A DNA stretch of 10,115 nt from an uncultured Collinsella sp. (GCA_959599095.1 CAUGGC010000046.1:1-10115); one strand, 5' to 3'. Counted from the stretch's first letter, positions 1 to 8,655 are shown. Made by a program: numbers and translations. Notes: generated from the sequence alone by a model not told the origin.

Positions 1-68
1 AAAAGATCAAGTCGTCCTCGCAGACGCTCAAGCAGGAATACCTCGATACATACGAAGTAGGTGAATGA
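1..68 (+). CDS. C-terminal end of an unrecognised protein (5' truncated by window edge)
   Basis: Reading from base 3 gives an open frame of 21 codons ending in TGA at 66-68. The tail is hydrophilic, rich in Ser, Lys, Gln and Glu, and ends in TYEVGE. Nothing in so short a piece identifies the family. It is taken as coding because the next gene's ribosome binding site (AGGTGA, 59-64) lies inside its last codons and the next ATG (70) follows the stop by one base, which is typical of translationally coupled operon genes. It is the only gene in the window that ends in TGA. The frame choice rests on this context, so confidence is moderate. Confidence 0.5.
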   Translation, partial: KIKSSSQTLKQEYLDTYEVGE

Positions 69-79
69 CATGAAACTAT

Positions 80-108
80 TTGAACAGCTGAAGTTGAACA
101 GCTGAAGT
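80..108 (+). repeat. Exact 14-bp tandem duplication in a gene start
   Basis: The unit TTGAACAGCTGAAG occurs at 80-93 and again at 94-107, and the period continues to base 108. The length is not a multiple of three. With both copies present, the frame opened by ATG 70 stops at TGA 103-105 after 11 codons. With one copy removed, the same ATG reads straight into the open frame that runs to 428. This looks like a recent slippage duplication or a length-variable switch. Confidence 0.9.
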
Positions 109-122
109 CCAATGCGTCGCGC

Positions 123-428
123 ATGGCTGTCTACGCCATCCTCGTGGCAACGGCTTTATGCGGAATCGCGGCACCCGTCTATGCGCTCAACGGGGAGAAA
201 GGCGATGTCGAACCCGCGTACATGGCTTCGACGGTTAAGGACCGGTACAAAGCCTTCTCTGGAGACACGTTTTACGTAGCAGAGTACGACACGACCTACC
301 GTCAGCTTCGCTACAACAAGGGCTACGACTATCTAGGCGCAGAGGCAATCAGCTATACGTCGGGTTGGTACCGCTCCAACTATGGACACATAACCCAGTT
401 CAAGTGTAACTACCGTGTGTACAACTAA
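123..428 (+). CDS. Small secreted Tyr-rich protein of unknown function, N terminus frameshifted
   Basis: The readable frame from ATG 123 gives 101 residues: a hydrophobic segment (about residues 2-20, ending P-V-Y-A) that resembles a signal peptide with cleavage after Ala 21, then a mature part of 80 residues containing 13 Tyr, one Trp and one Cys. The family is not recognised. ATG 123 has no good ribosome binding site, and its signal peptide lacks the usual positive N region. ATG 70 has AGGTGA five bases upstream and, with one copy of the 14-bp repeat removed, would add M-K-L-F-E-Q-L-K-S-N-A-S-R, giving a normal basic N region and a 114-residue protein. I infer that 70 is the ancestral start and that this copy is frameshifted, unless translation restarts at 123 by coupling to the 11-codon frame that stops 17 bases upstream. 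The preceding gene ends one base before ATG 70, and a terminator follows. Confidence 0.6.
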   Translation: MAVYAILVATALCGIAAPVYALNGEKGDVEPAYMASTVKDRYKAFSGDTFYVAEYDTTYRQLRYNKGYDYLGAEAISYTSGWYRSNYGHITQFKCNYRVYN

Positions 429-443
429 AGCAACCGGCCGGGA

Positions 444-478
444 CGAGGGGTGACGCAAAAGCGTCGACCCTCGTTTTT
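444..478 (+). terminator. Intrinsic terminator after the small secreted-protein gene
   Basis: A 13-position stem (444-456 with 461-473) has one two-base mismatch and an AAAA loop, and is followed by TTTTT (474-478). It begins 15 bases after the stop codon at 426-428 and closes that transcription unit. Confidence 0.85.
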
Positions 479-569
479 AACCATGTCAACTGAACCTAGT
501 TCAGTTTGGTTGATTTCCGATCTCAGCCGAACACATTGAGCGGAAAGGCCGTTCCCGCAGTCAGTCGAA

Positions 570-602
570 CGTCCCCGGGGCCCTTCTCAGGCCCCGGGGA
601 CG
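570..602 (+). other. Perfect 13-bp GC-rich hairpin in the gene-free stretch 429-795
   Basis: Bases 570-582 pair perfectly with 590-602 around a 7-base loop (CTTCTCA). The downstream GCATTTTCCC is a poor but possible U-tract, so this may be a second terminator insulating rpmE from upstream transcription. A further dyad, ACTGAAC-CTA-GTTCAGT, lies around 488-504. No gene was found in 429-795: the only + frame of any length (506-766) runs through this hairpin and the rpmE promoter and is unlikely to be coding. Confidence 0.6.
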
Positions 603-682
603 GCATTTTCCCAGTTGAAGGAACGGTGGAGATGTGTTTCGATGGGTCAGATTCGTGTCGTTCCGAAAAGACCGTGAACCTT

Positions 683-711
683 TTGTGGGACGCGCGGCGC
701 CGTGGTACCAT
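683..711 (+). promoter_or_regulatory. Probable rpmE promoter
   Basis: A TTGTGG (-35-like, 683-688) is separated by 17 bases from TACCAT (-10-like, 706-711). Transcription from here would start near 718 and give a leader of about 78 bases before the rpmE ATG, which is where the structured elements lie. The assignment is by similarity to sigma-70-type consensus only. Confidence 0.5.
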
Positions 712-724
712 AGCCGAGTTTGTT

Positions 725-788
725 GTCTTGGTCGGAAACCAAGACGCCTTATGCGCTGATCGGTAACCAGCGCCTGACCAATAAGGAG
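725..788 (+). promoter_or_regulatory. Structured rpmE mRNA leader, candidate L31 autoregulatory element
   Basis: Two hairpins sit side by side: GTCTTGG (725-731) with CCAAGAC (739-745), and GCGCTG (753-758) with CAGCGC (768-773). Their loops share a motif (TGGTCGGAAACCA and TGATCGGTAACCA). TTGGTC (728-733), used in hairpin 1, can also pair with GACCAA (776-781) right beside the Shine-Dalgarno AAGGAG (783-788), so the two structures exclude each other. Ribosomal protein leaders upstream of rpmE, including a coriobacterial type, have been described; I judge this to be such a leader by position and structure, without having compared it to the published model. Confidence 0.6.
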
Positions 789-795
789 TCCTACC

Positions 796-1221
796 ATGAA
801 GCAGGGTATCCATCCCCAGTATGTCGAGTGCACGGTGACGTGCTCCTGCGGCAACACCTTCAAGACGCACGCTACCGTGTCCGAGATGAAGGTCGAGCTT
901 TGCAACGAGTGCCACCCGTTCTACACCGGCCAGCAGAAGTTCGTCGACACCGGTGGACGCGTCCAGCGCTTCGCCGACAAGTTCGGTGGCGCCGCTGCCG
1001 CCCAGCTCAAGAAGGCCGAGGAGGCCAAGGCTGCCAAGGCTGCCAAGGCTGCTGAGGCCGAGGCCGCTCGCAAGGCCGCCGCTGAGGCTAAGGCTGCCGA
1101 GAAGGCTAAGCGTGCCGCTAAGTTCGCCGAGGAGGCTGCTAAGCAGGCCGCCGAGGCTCCCGCAGAGGCTCCCGTCGAGGAGGCCGCTGCTGAGGCCGAG
1201 ACCACCGAGGCTGCTGAGTAA
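796..1221 (+). CDS. rpmE: Ribosomal protein bL31 (zinc-type) with long Ala/Lys/Glu-rich tail
   Basis: bL31 is a component of the 50S subunit and helps bridge the two subunits. Residues 1-65 are a normal L31: M-K-Q-G-I-H-P at the start, a zinc site from Cys16, Cys18, Cys36 and Cys39, the N-E-C-H-P-F-Y-T-G segment, and the conserved F-V-D-T-G-G-R-V-Q-R-F stretch. Four cysteines make it the zinc-binding (C+) paralogue. The usual length is about 70 residues; this one has 141. Residues 66-141 are a low-complexity tail, first Ala/Lys/Glu-rich and likely helical, then Ala/Pro/Glu-rich and acidic. ATG 796 is supported by AAGGAG seven bases upstream. The gene stands alone, between a leader and a strong terminator, so it is probably a single-gene unit regulated through its leader. 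Confidence 0.96.
   Translation: MKQGIHPQYVECTVTCSCGNTFKTHATVSEMKVELCNECHPFYTGQQKFVDTGGRVQRFADKFGGAAAAQLKKAEEAKAAKAAKAAEAEAARKAAAEAKAAEKAKRAAKFAEEAAKQAAEAPAEAPVEEAAAEAETTEAAE
1027..1053 (+). repeat. 9-bp tandem repeat inside the rpmE tail
   Basis: AAGGCTGCC occurs at 1027-1035 and 1036-1044 and is followed by AAGGCTGCT at 1045-1053. Each unit encodes Lys-Ala-Ala, so gain or loss of a unit would change tail length without breaking the frame. Confidence 0.85.
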
Positions 1222-1256
1222 ATAGCTCGCCGCGGAATCGCTCGCATTCATGGCAT

Positions 1257-1298
1257 AAGGGCCGCGCATCCGTTTGGGTGCGTGGCCCTTTTCTTTTT
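1257..1298 (+). terminator. Strong intrinsic terminator of rpmE
   Basis: A 15-bp stem (1257-1271 with 1276-1290, two wobble pairs) has a GTTT loop and is followed by TTCTTTTT. The core from 1264 to 1282 is identical to the core of the hairpin at 5612-5630, so the two terminators share a common sequence cassette. Confidence 0.92.
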
Positions 1299-1299
1299 A

Positions 1300-1399
1300 T
1301 TGGTGCAAGCTAACCTGCCCCCATTGCACCAAATGGCAGAGAGGCAGCGTTTGCCCAGATAAAACCTGCCAAAATTAACCTGTCCCATTGTGGCAGGTT
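1300..1399. repeat. Two adjacent 9-bp inverted repeats with related loops
   Basis: TTGGTGCAA (1300-1308) pairs with TTGCACCAA (1324-1332). AACCTGCCA (1363-1371) pairs with TGGCAGGTT (1391-1399). Each loop contains nearly the same stretch: TAACCTGCCCCCATTG (1311-1326) and TAACCTGTCCCATTG (1376-1390), the latter partly in the stem border. The arrangement resembles a REP- or BIME-type intergenic repeat. No gene lies in 1222-1528. Confidence 0.7.
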
Positions 1400-1418
1400 G
1401 GTCGTAGTTATTACGTGG

Positions 1419-1467
1419 CGGTCGAGGTCGACCGTATAGGCCGCGCCTTGTTTGGCTAAAGTACAAT
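1419..1467 (+). promoter_or_regulatory. Candidate secA promoter with upstream dyad
   Basis: TACAAT (1462-1467) matches a -10 box; no convincing -35 box is seen at 16-18 bases. A perfect dyad, CGGTCGA-GG-TCGACCG (1419-1434), lies 27 bases upstream and could be an operator. Downstream, CGCCC (1483-1487) can pair with GGGCG (1503-1507) shortly before the ribosome binding site. All of this is inferred from sequence patterns alone. Confidence 0.35.
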
Positions 1468-1528
1468 CATCTGTGTTTAACTCGCCCGCAGCTGCACGGC
1501 GTGGGCGATGGCCAAAAAGGAAAACCAC

Positions 1529-4335
<2,807 letters not shown>

Positions 4336-4336
<1 letters not shown>

Positions 4337-5484
4337 TGGCTGAGGCTTTAGAGATAACGCCCGCCGAGCTGGACGCGTTCGCGGACCGGCTCGGCGAGGT
4401 CGAGTCGTATCTCCACCTGGACGAGAAGCGTACCCGTGTGACCGAGCTCGAGGCCAAAAGTGTTGCCCCTGGCTTTTGGGATGACGCCGACGCCGCCCGT
4501 GCCACCATGGAGGAGATCGCGCGTACCAAGGAAGATATCGCTGCCGTGGACACCGCGCGCGGCGAGCTTTCCGATGCCCGCGCCGCGCTGGAGCTTGCCG
4601 AGGAGATGGGGGATGACCCCGACGCCGTCGCCCTTCGCGAGGAGGCTACAGCCACGGCTGAGCGCCTGGCCCGTGCCATCGATGAGCTTGAGCTTTCGAG
4701 CTGGTTTACCGGTGAGTTCGATCACGGCGATGCCATTGTGACCATCAAGCCCGGACAGGGTGGTCTGGAGGCCCAGGACTGGACCTTCATGCTCTTTAAG
4801 ATGTACATGAAGTACTGCCAGCGTCGCGGCTGGAAGGTCACCATCAACGACTGTCCCGCAGCCGAGGTCATCGGCATCGACCGCGCGACCTTTACTGTCG
4901 AGGGCAAGGACGCATTTGGCATGCTGCGCGCCGAGGCCGGCGTCCACCGCTTGGTTCGCATCAGCCCCACCGACGACAAGAAGCGCCGCCAGACCACGTT
5001 TGCCGGCGTCGAGGTCATCCCCGTGCTACCCGATGATATCGACATCGAGATCAGTCCCGATGACATCCGCGTGGACGTGTACCACGCGAGCGGCCCGGGC
5101 GGCCAGGGCGTTAACACCACCGACTCCGCCGTGCGCGTGACGCATTTCCCCAGCGGCATTGTGGTCACCTGCCAAAACGAGCGCAGCCAGATCCAGAACA
5201 AGGCCGCGTGCATGCAGATCCTCAAGGCCCGCCTGTACGAGATTGAGCTCGAGAAGCGTGCCGAGGCGCTCGATGAGATTCGCGGACCCAAGACCACGAT
5301 TGGTTTCGGCAACCAGATTCGCAGCTACGTGCTCTACCCGTACCAGATGGTCAAGGATCTGCGCTCGGGTGTGGAGACCAGCAATGTCGAGGCCGTTCTT
5401 GACGATGGCGACCTGGACCCGTTTGTTATTGGCTACCATCGCTGGGCCACCGGCAACGCCGATGCAGAAGGCTCGGAGGTCTAA
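4336..5484 (+). CDS. prfB: Peptide chain release factor 2 (RF2)
   Basis: RF2 recognises UAA and UGA stop codons in the ribosomal A site and triggers release of the finished peptide. The 382 residues show an N-terminal helical domain (about 1-110), the core domain with the stop-recognition loop, and the G-G-Q catalytic motif (255-257), whose Gln is normally methylated, followed by N-T-T-D-S-A-V-R and later N-Q-I-R-S-Y-V-L-Y-P-Y-Q-M-V-K-D-L-R, typical of RF2. Two oddities. The recognition tripeptide, normally Ser-Pro-Phe, reads Ser-Pro-Thr (210-212, bases 4963-4971). The autoregulatory +1 frameshift site with an in-frame UGA found near codon 25 of many prfB genes is absent; the corresponding stretch (V-E-S-Y-L-H-L-D-E-K) is read straight through. 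The start overlaps the secA stop as TAATG, with AGGA (4325-4328) as binding site. Confidence 0.97.
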
Positions 5485-5545
5485 AACATCGGGCGGCTTC
5501 AAGCCGATGCCAAGCCCAACGGTTGGACGGGTTTGTATCCAGAAT

Positions 5546-5569
5546 AAACCCTGCGCAGGGGTGGTTTTT
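5546..5569 (+). terminator. Probable terminator after secA-prfB
   Basis: AAACC (5546-5550) pairs with GGTTT (5563-5567) around the small palindrome CTGCGCAG, followed by TT. The stem can also be drawn as CCCT/AGGG with a GCGC loop. It is weaker than the other terminators here but well placed, 62 bases after the prfB stop. Confidence 0.5.
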
Positions 5570-5583
5570 GTTCGGCGAATCGT

Positions 5584-5589
5584 TAGAAT
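5584..5589 (+). promoter_or_regulatory. Possible -10 box (TAGAAT) for yitT
   Basis: TAGAAT is a fair -10 match, but the -35 position (around 5561-5566, GTGGTT) is weak. If used, transcription would start near 5596 and immediately run through the hairpin at 5610-5637 before reaching yitT. Confidence 0.25.
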
Positions 5590-5609
5590 CGAATACAGCA
5601 AGAAGTTCG

Positions 5610-5637
5610 AAGCGCATCCGTTTGGGTGCGCTTTTTT
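5610..5637 (+). terminator. Terminator-like hairpin directly before the yitT ribosome binding site
   Basis: A 10-bp stem (5610-5619 with 5624-5633, one wobble pair) has a GTTT loop and is followed by TTTT, so with its stem end it makes a run of six T. The U-tract ends at 5637 and the yitT Shine-Dalgarno begins at about 5639, so any yitT transcript starting upstream must read through it. It shares 19 identical bases with the rpmE terminator. Confidence 0.8.
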
Positions 5638-5649
5638 GAGGGAGGCAGC

Positions 5650-6540
5650 ATGGCATATCGTCTGGACATCAAGCGCATTCTTTCGATGAACTTTTTTCAC
5701 GACCTGCCCCAGATTATGTTGGGGTGCGCTCTGGCCGCTATTGCGACCGACCTGTTTTTGATTCCCAACGGCCTTGCTGCCGGTGGCGTTACGGGCCTTG
5801 CCACCATTATCCAGGCGGTCGGTGCATCGCGCGGCCTATCGCTTCCCGTCGGTATTCAGACGATCGTGATGAACGCCTTGCTGTTGTTGGTCGTTATGCG
5901 CGAGGGCGGCATGTTCTACGTGGTGCAGACCGCGACGGGCTTTGTGCTGCTGGGCTTCTTTACCGATCTGTTCGCCCCGTTTGTAGCACCTCTGGCGGAT
6001 GCGGACCTGATGCTCCCTGCCATGTGGGGCGGCATTATTACGGGCATCGGTTACGGCATGGTGTTGCGCGCCGGCGCCAACACCGGCGGCTCGGACACGA
6101 TTGGCCAAATCATCTCGCGTAACACCTCGCTGCCGGTGGGCTCGACCGTCATGGCGATCGATGTTGCCGTGTGTGCGCTGTCGGCTCCGGTCTTTTCAAT
6201 CGAAAACGCACTGTATGCAGGCCTTTCGATGGTCATTAGCGGCTACGTGATCGATGCCGTGGTCGATGGTGGCAACAAACGCCGTATGGTACTCATCATC
6301 TCGGACAAGTTCCCTGATATCGCTGCCGATATCATGTATGGTCTGGGTCGTGGTTGTACCAAGTTTAAGGCGACTGGCATGTATTCGGGTGCCGAGAAGC
6401 CGGTGATTATGGTCATCGTGAGCCGTCGAGAGCTCAATACCCTCAAGACGATCGTGCGCGAGCGCGATCCTCACGCCATCGTGACGGTCGCTGACGTTAC
6501 GGAAGCCTTCGGCGAGGGATTCAAGGACATTAGCGCGTAG
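5650..6540 (+). CDS. yitT: YitT family membrane protein (DUF161 + DUF2179)
   Basis: This is an integral membrane protein of a widespread family of unsettled function. The 296 residues contain several hydrophobic segments, at about 20-38, 65-83, 89-110, 121-140, 165-183 and 190-208, with the family's glycine-rich stretches N-G-L-A-A-G-G-V-T-G (after the first segment) and R-A-G-A-N-T-G-G-S-D (140-149). The C-terminal soluble part (about 236-290) is a DUF2179 domain: V-I-M-V-I-V-S-R-R-E-L, then D-P-H-A-I-V-T-V-A-D-V and G-E-G-F near the end. ATG 5650 is chosen because AGGGAGG lies just upstream; the in-frame GTG at 5626 lies inside the terminator hairpin. The gene is flanked by prfB and the transketolase pair without overlap, so it may be a unit of its own. 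No clear terminator follows in 6541-6747. Confidence 0.92.
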   Translation: MAYRLDIKRILSMNFFHDLPQIMLGCALAAIATDLFLIPNGLAAGGVTGLATIIQAVGASRGLSLPVGIQTIVMNALLLLVVMREGGMFYVVQTATGFVLLGFFTDLFAPFVAPLADADLMLPAMWGGIITGIGYGMVLRAGANTGGSDTIGQIISRNTSLPVGSTVMAIDVAVCALSAPVFSIENALYAGLSMVISGYVIDAVVDGGNKRRMVLIISDKFPDIAADIMYGLGRGCTKFKATGMYSGAEKPVIMVIVSRRELNTLKTIVRERDPHAIVTVADVTEAFGEGFKDISA

Positions 6541-6633
6541 GGTCGATCGCGTTCCATCCAAAAGACGTTCACATTGATAAACCGTTTCATCAGCGGTTCT
6601 GCCTGCTAAATTGTTCAAATAATGATAAAAACT

Positions 6634-6662
6634 CTGGTAAAGCCATCAGTTTCCAGCATAAT
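6634..6662 (+). promoter_or_regulatory. Possible promoter of the transketolase operon
   Basis: CTGGTA (6634-6639) and CATAAT (6657-6662) are 17 bases apart; the -10 is good, the -35 weak. The surrounding 6541-6747 stretch is clearly more AT-rich than the genes and holds a small AACCG/CGGTT hairpin at about 6580-6600, with no U-tract. Confidence 0.35.
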
Positions 6663-6747
6663 GAATGACGTACGTGCATTGCGGCTGTGTTGGGATTACT
6701 TTCGGTGCCGTGCGCATTTTGTCTAATGAGGATGAAAGGAAGGCACA

Positions 6748-7578
6748 ATGAGCGACGAAGAGCTCAAAAAGGTTGCCAACGAGGTAAGGAAGGGCATCGT
6801 CACCGGCGTGCACGCTGCCAAGTCCGGCCATCCGGGCGGTTCGCTCGGCGCTGCCGACATCATGACCTATCTGTACTTTGAGGAAATGAACGTCGACCCG
6901 GCCGATCCCCGCAAGGCCGACCGCGATCGTTTTGTGCTCTCCAAGGGCCATTGCGCCCCGGGCCTGTACGCCGTGCTCGCCGAGCGCGGATTCTTCCCCA
7001 AGGAGGATCTCGAGACGCTGCGCCACATCGGCAGTCACCTGCAGGGTCACCCCAACATGAACGACACCCCGGGCGTTGACATGTCTACCGGTTCGCTCGG
7101 CCAGGGCATCTCCGCCGCTGTGGGCATGGCGGTTGCCGCCAAGCACTGGGGCGATACTTACCGCACGTACGCCCTGCTGGGCGATGGCGAGAGCGAGGAG
7201 GGCCAGGTCTGGGAGGCCGCCATGTTTGCCGGCAACCAGCAGCTCGATAACCTCTGCGTGATCGTCGACCACAACGGCCTGCAGATCGACGGCCCCGTCG
7301 AGGAAGTCAACGACCCCATGCCGCTCGCCGACAAGTTCCGCGCCTTTAAGTTCCACGTGGTGGAGCTTGCCGACGGCAACGACTTCGATCAGATCCGCGC
7401 CGCCTTTGCCGAGGCTCGCGCCACCAAGGGGCAGCCGACCGCCATTATCGCCGAGACCATGAAGGGCAAGGGCGTGTCCTTTATGGAGAACCAGGTGGGT
7501 TGGCACGGCAAGGCCCCCAACGATGAACAGTTTGAGCAGGCCATGGCAGAGCTCACGGCCGCCGGAGAGGAGCTCTAG
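6748..7578 (+). CDS. tkt: Transketolase, N-terminal (thiamine diphosphate-binding) subunit
   Basis: Transketolase moves two-carbon ketol units between sugar phosphates in the non-oxidative pentose phosphate pathway, linking ribose 5-phosphate supply and glycolysis. This 276-residue protein matches the N-terminal half of the classical 650-residue enzyme. Visible motifs: G-H-P-G-G-S (27-32) and S-K-G-H (65-68), which contact the cofactor, and the diphosphate and metal binding motif G-D-G-E-S-E-E-G-Q (145-153) with the partner Asn in D-H-N-G (Asn176). It lacks the pyrimidine-binding domain, which is supplied by the next gene. ATG 6748 is preceded by AAGGAAGG. The second subunit begins one base after this stop codon, and the binding site of that gene lies in the last codons here, so the two are coupled, as expected for subunits of one complex. 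Confidence 0.96.
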   Translation: MSDEELKKVANEVRKGIVTGVHAAKSGHPGGSLGAADIMTYLYFEEMNVDPADPRKADRDRFVLSKGHCAPGLYAVLAERGFFPKEDLETLRHIGSHLQGHPNMNDTPGVDMSTGSLGQGISAAVGMAVAAKHWGDTYRTYALLGDGESEEGQVWEAAMFAGNQQLDNLCVIVDHNGLQIDGPVEEVNDPMPLADKFRAFKFHVVELADGNDFDQIRAAFAEARATKGQPTAIIAETMKGKGVSFMENQVGWHGKAPNDEQFEQAMAELTAAGEEL

Positions 7579-7579
7579 G

Positions 7580-8521
7580 ATGGCAGACGTCAAGAAAATC
7601 GCCACGCGTGTAAGCTACGGCGAGGCCCTCGTCGAGCTCGCCAACGAGCACGATGACTTTGTGGTCCTCGACGCCGACCTGGCCGCCGCCACGCAGACCG
7701 GCAAGTTTAAGGCCGCCTGCCCCGACCGTTTCTTTGATGTGGGCATTGCCGAGAGCAACCTGATGGGCGTCGCCGCCGGTATCGCGACCACTGGCCGCGT
7801 TGCCTTCGCGAGCACCTTTGCCATGTTCGCTGCCGGTCGCGCCTTTGAGCAGGTCCGTAACTCCATCGGCTATCCGCACCTTAACGTTAAGATTGGCGCC
7901 ACGCACGCCGGTATCTCGGTGGGCGAGGACGGCGCCACACACCAGTGCTGCGAGGATATCGCCCTGATGCGCGTCATCCCTGGCATGACTGTGATCGTTC
8001 CTGCCGACGACGTCGAGGCCCGCGCCGTGACGCGCGCCGCCTACGAGTGCGACGGTCCGGTGTACATGCGCTTCGCTCGTTTGGCCTCGCCGGTTATCAA
8101 CGACCCCGAGACCTACAAGTTCGAGTTGGGTAAGGGCATTGTCATGCGCGAGGGCGCCGATGTGACCATCATTGCCTGCGGCCTGATGGTCGGCGAGGCT
8201 CTCGAGGCCGCCGAGCAGCTCGCTGCCGAGGGCATCGACGCCGAGGTCATCAACATGCACACCATCAAGCCCATCGATGCCGACCTGATCGTCAAGAGCG
8301 CCACCAAGACCGGTCACGTCGTGACCGTCGAGGAGCACTCTGTGATCGGTGGCCTGGGCAGCGCCGTTGCCGACGTCCTGTGCGAGCAGTGCCCGACGCC
8401 GCTCAAGAAGATCGGCGTCAACGACACCTTCGGTGAGTCTGGCCCGGGTGCCGAGCTCCTGCACAAGTACGGCCTGGACGCCGCCAACATCGTGGCGACC
8501 ACCAAGGAGTTCTTGGCCTAG
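7580..8521 (+). CDS. tkt: Transketolase, C-terminal (pyrimidine-binding) subunit
   Basis: This 313-residue protein matches the pyrimidine-binding and C-terminal domains of transketolase and must pair with the upstream subunit for activity. The motif V-G-I-A-E-S-N (54-60) holds Glu58, the equivalent of the catalytic Glu that activates thiamine diphosphate. The stretch H-A-G-I-S-V-G-E-D-G-A-T-H-Q follows, as in the family, and the last third (from about residue 185, G-A-D-V-T-I-I-A-C-G) is the transketolase C-terminal domain. The start at 7580 is chosen because GGAGAGGAG (7564-7572) sits just upstream; an open frame reaching back to 7523 overlaps the first subunit and is not likely to be used. 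Related two-domain halves occur in DXP synthase and pyruvate dehydrogenase E1, but the neighbour makes split transketolase the best call. Confidence 0.95.
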   Translation: MADVKKIATRVSYGEALVELANEHDDFVVLDADLAAATQTGKFKAACPDRFFDVGIAESNLMGVAAGIATTGRVAFASTFAMFAAGRAFEQVRNSIGYPHLNVKIGATHAGISVGEDGATHQCCEDIALMRVIPGMTVIVPADDVEARAVTRAAYECDGPVYMRFARLASPVINDPETYKFELGKGIVMREGADVTIIACGLMVGEALEAAEQLAAEGIDAEVINMHTIKPIDADLIVKSATKTGHVVTVEEHSVIGGLGSAVADVLCEQCPTPLKKIGVNDTFGESGPGAELLHKYGLDAANIVATTKEFLA

Positions 8522-8540
8522 GACAAGACGGATTTCATGG

Positions 8541-8655
8541 ACTGCTTCGTCAGAACTATAAAACTGTTTCGCCAGTACTATGGAAACCCGGCAGGGGCGC
8601 TCTCTTGGAGAGCGCCCCTGTTTCAGTTGCGGTGAAATAAGGACTGTTTTGCCAG
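8541..8655 (+). repeat. Three degenerate copies of ACTGTTTCGCCAG
   Basis: Near-identical 13-mers lie at 8541-8553 (ACTGCTTCGTCAG), 8563-8575 (ACTGTTTCGCCAG) and 8643-8655 (ACTGTTTTGCCAG), with one or two differences from the middle copy. The third copy overlaps the left arm and loop of the 24-bp inverted repeat. Function unknown; they may be remains of a repeated intergenic element. Confidence 0.45.
8592..8624 (+). terminator. Terminator of the transketolase operon
   Basis: A perfect 13-bp GC-rich stem (8592-8604 with 8608-8620) has a TTG loop and a short TTTC tail. It lies 70 bases after the stop codon. The U-tract is short, but the stem is very strong. Confidence 0.75.

Noticed and set aside
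123..428. Assignment of the small secreted protein to the lactococcin 972 bacteriocin family
   Set aside because: Size, signal peptide and aromatic content are similar, but the typical conserved segments of that family are not visible.
506..766. An 86-codon + frame before rpmE
   Set aside because: It runs through the 13-bp perfect hairpin, the rpmE promoter and the structured leader, has no ribosome binding site, and has no recognisable features.
523..1269. Leu/Gly/Ser-rich - strand frame and Pro/Arg-rich + frame over rpmE
   Set aside because: They are shadows of the repetitive Ala/Lys/Glu codons in the rpmE tail.
5626..5649. A GTG start eight codons upstream of the chosen yitT start
   Set aside because: It lies inside the terminator hairpin, whereas ATG 5650 has a good Shine-Dalgarno just upstream.
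6646..8464. Long - strand open frames (about 300 codons each) opposite the transketolase genes
   Set aside because: These arise from the same codon-avoidance effect, and the + strand has clear conserved enzymes.
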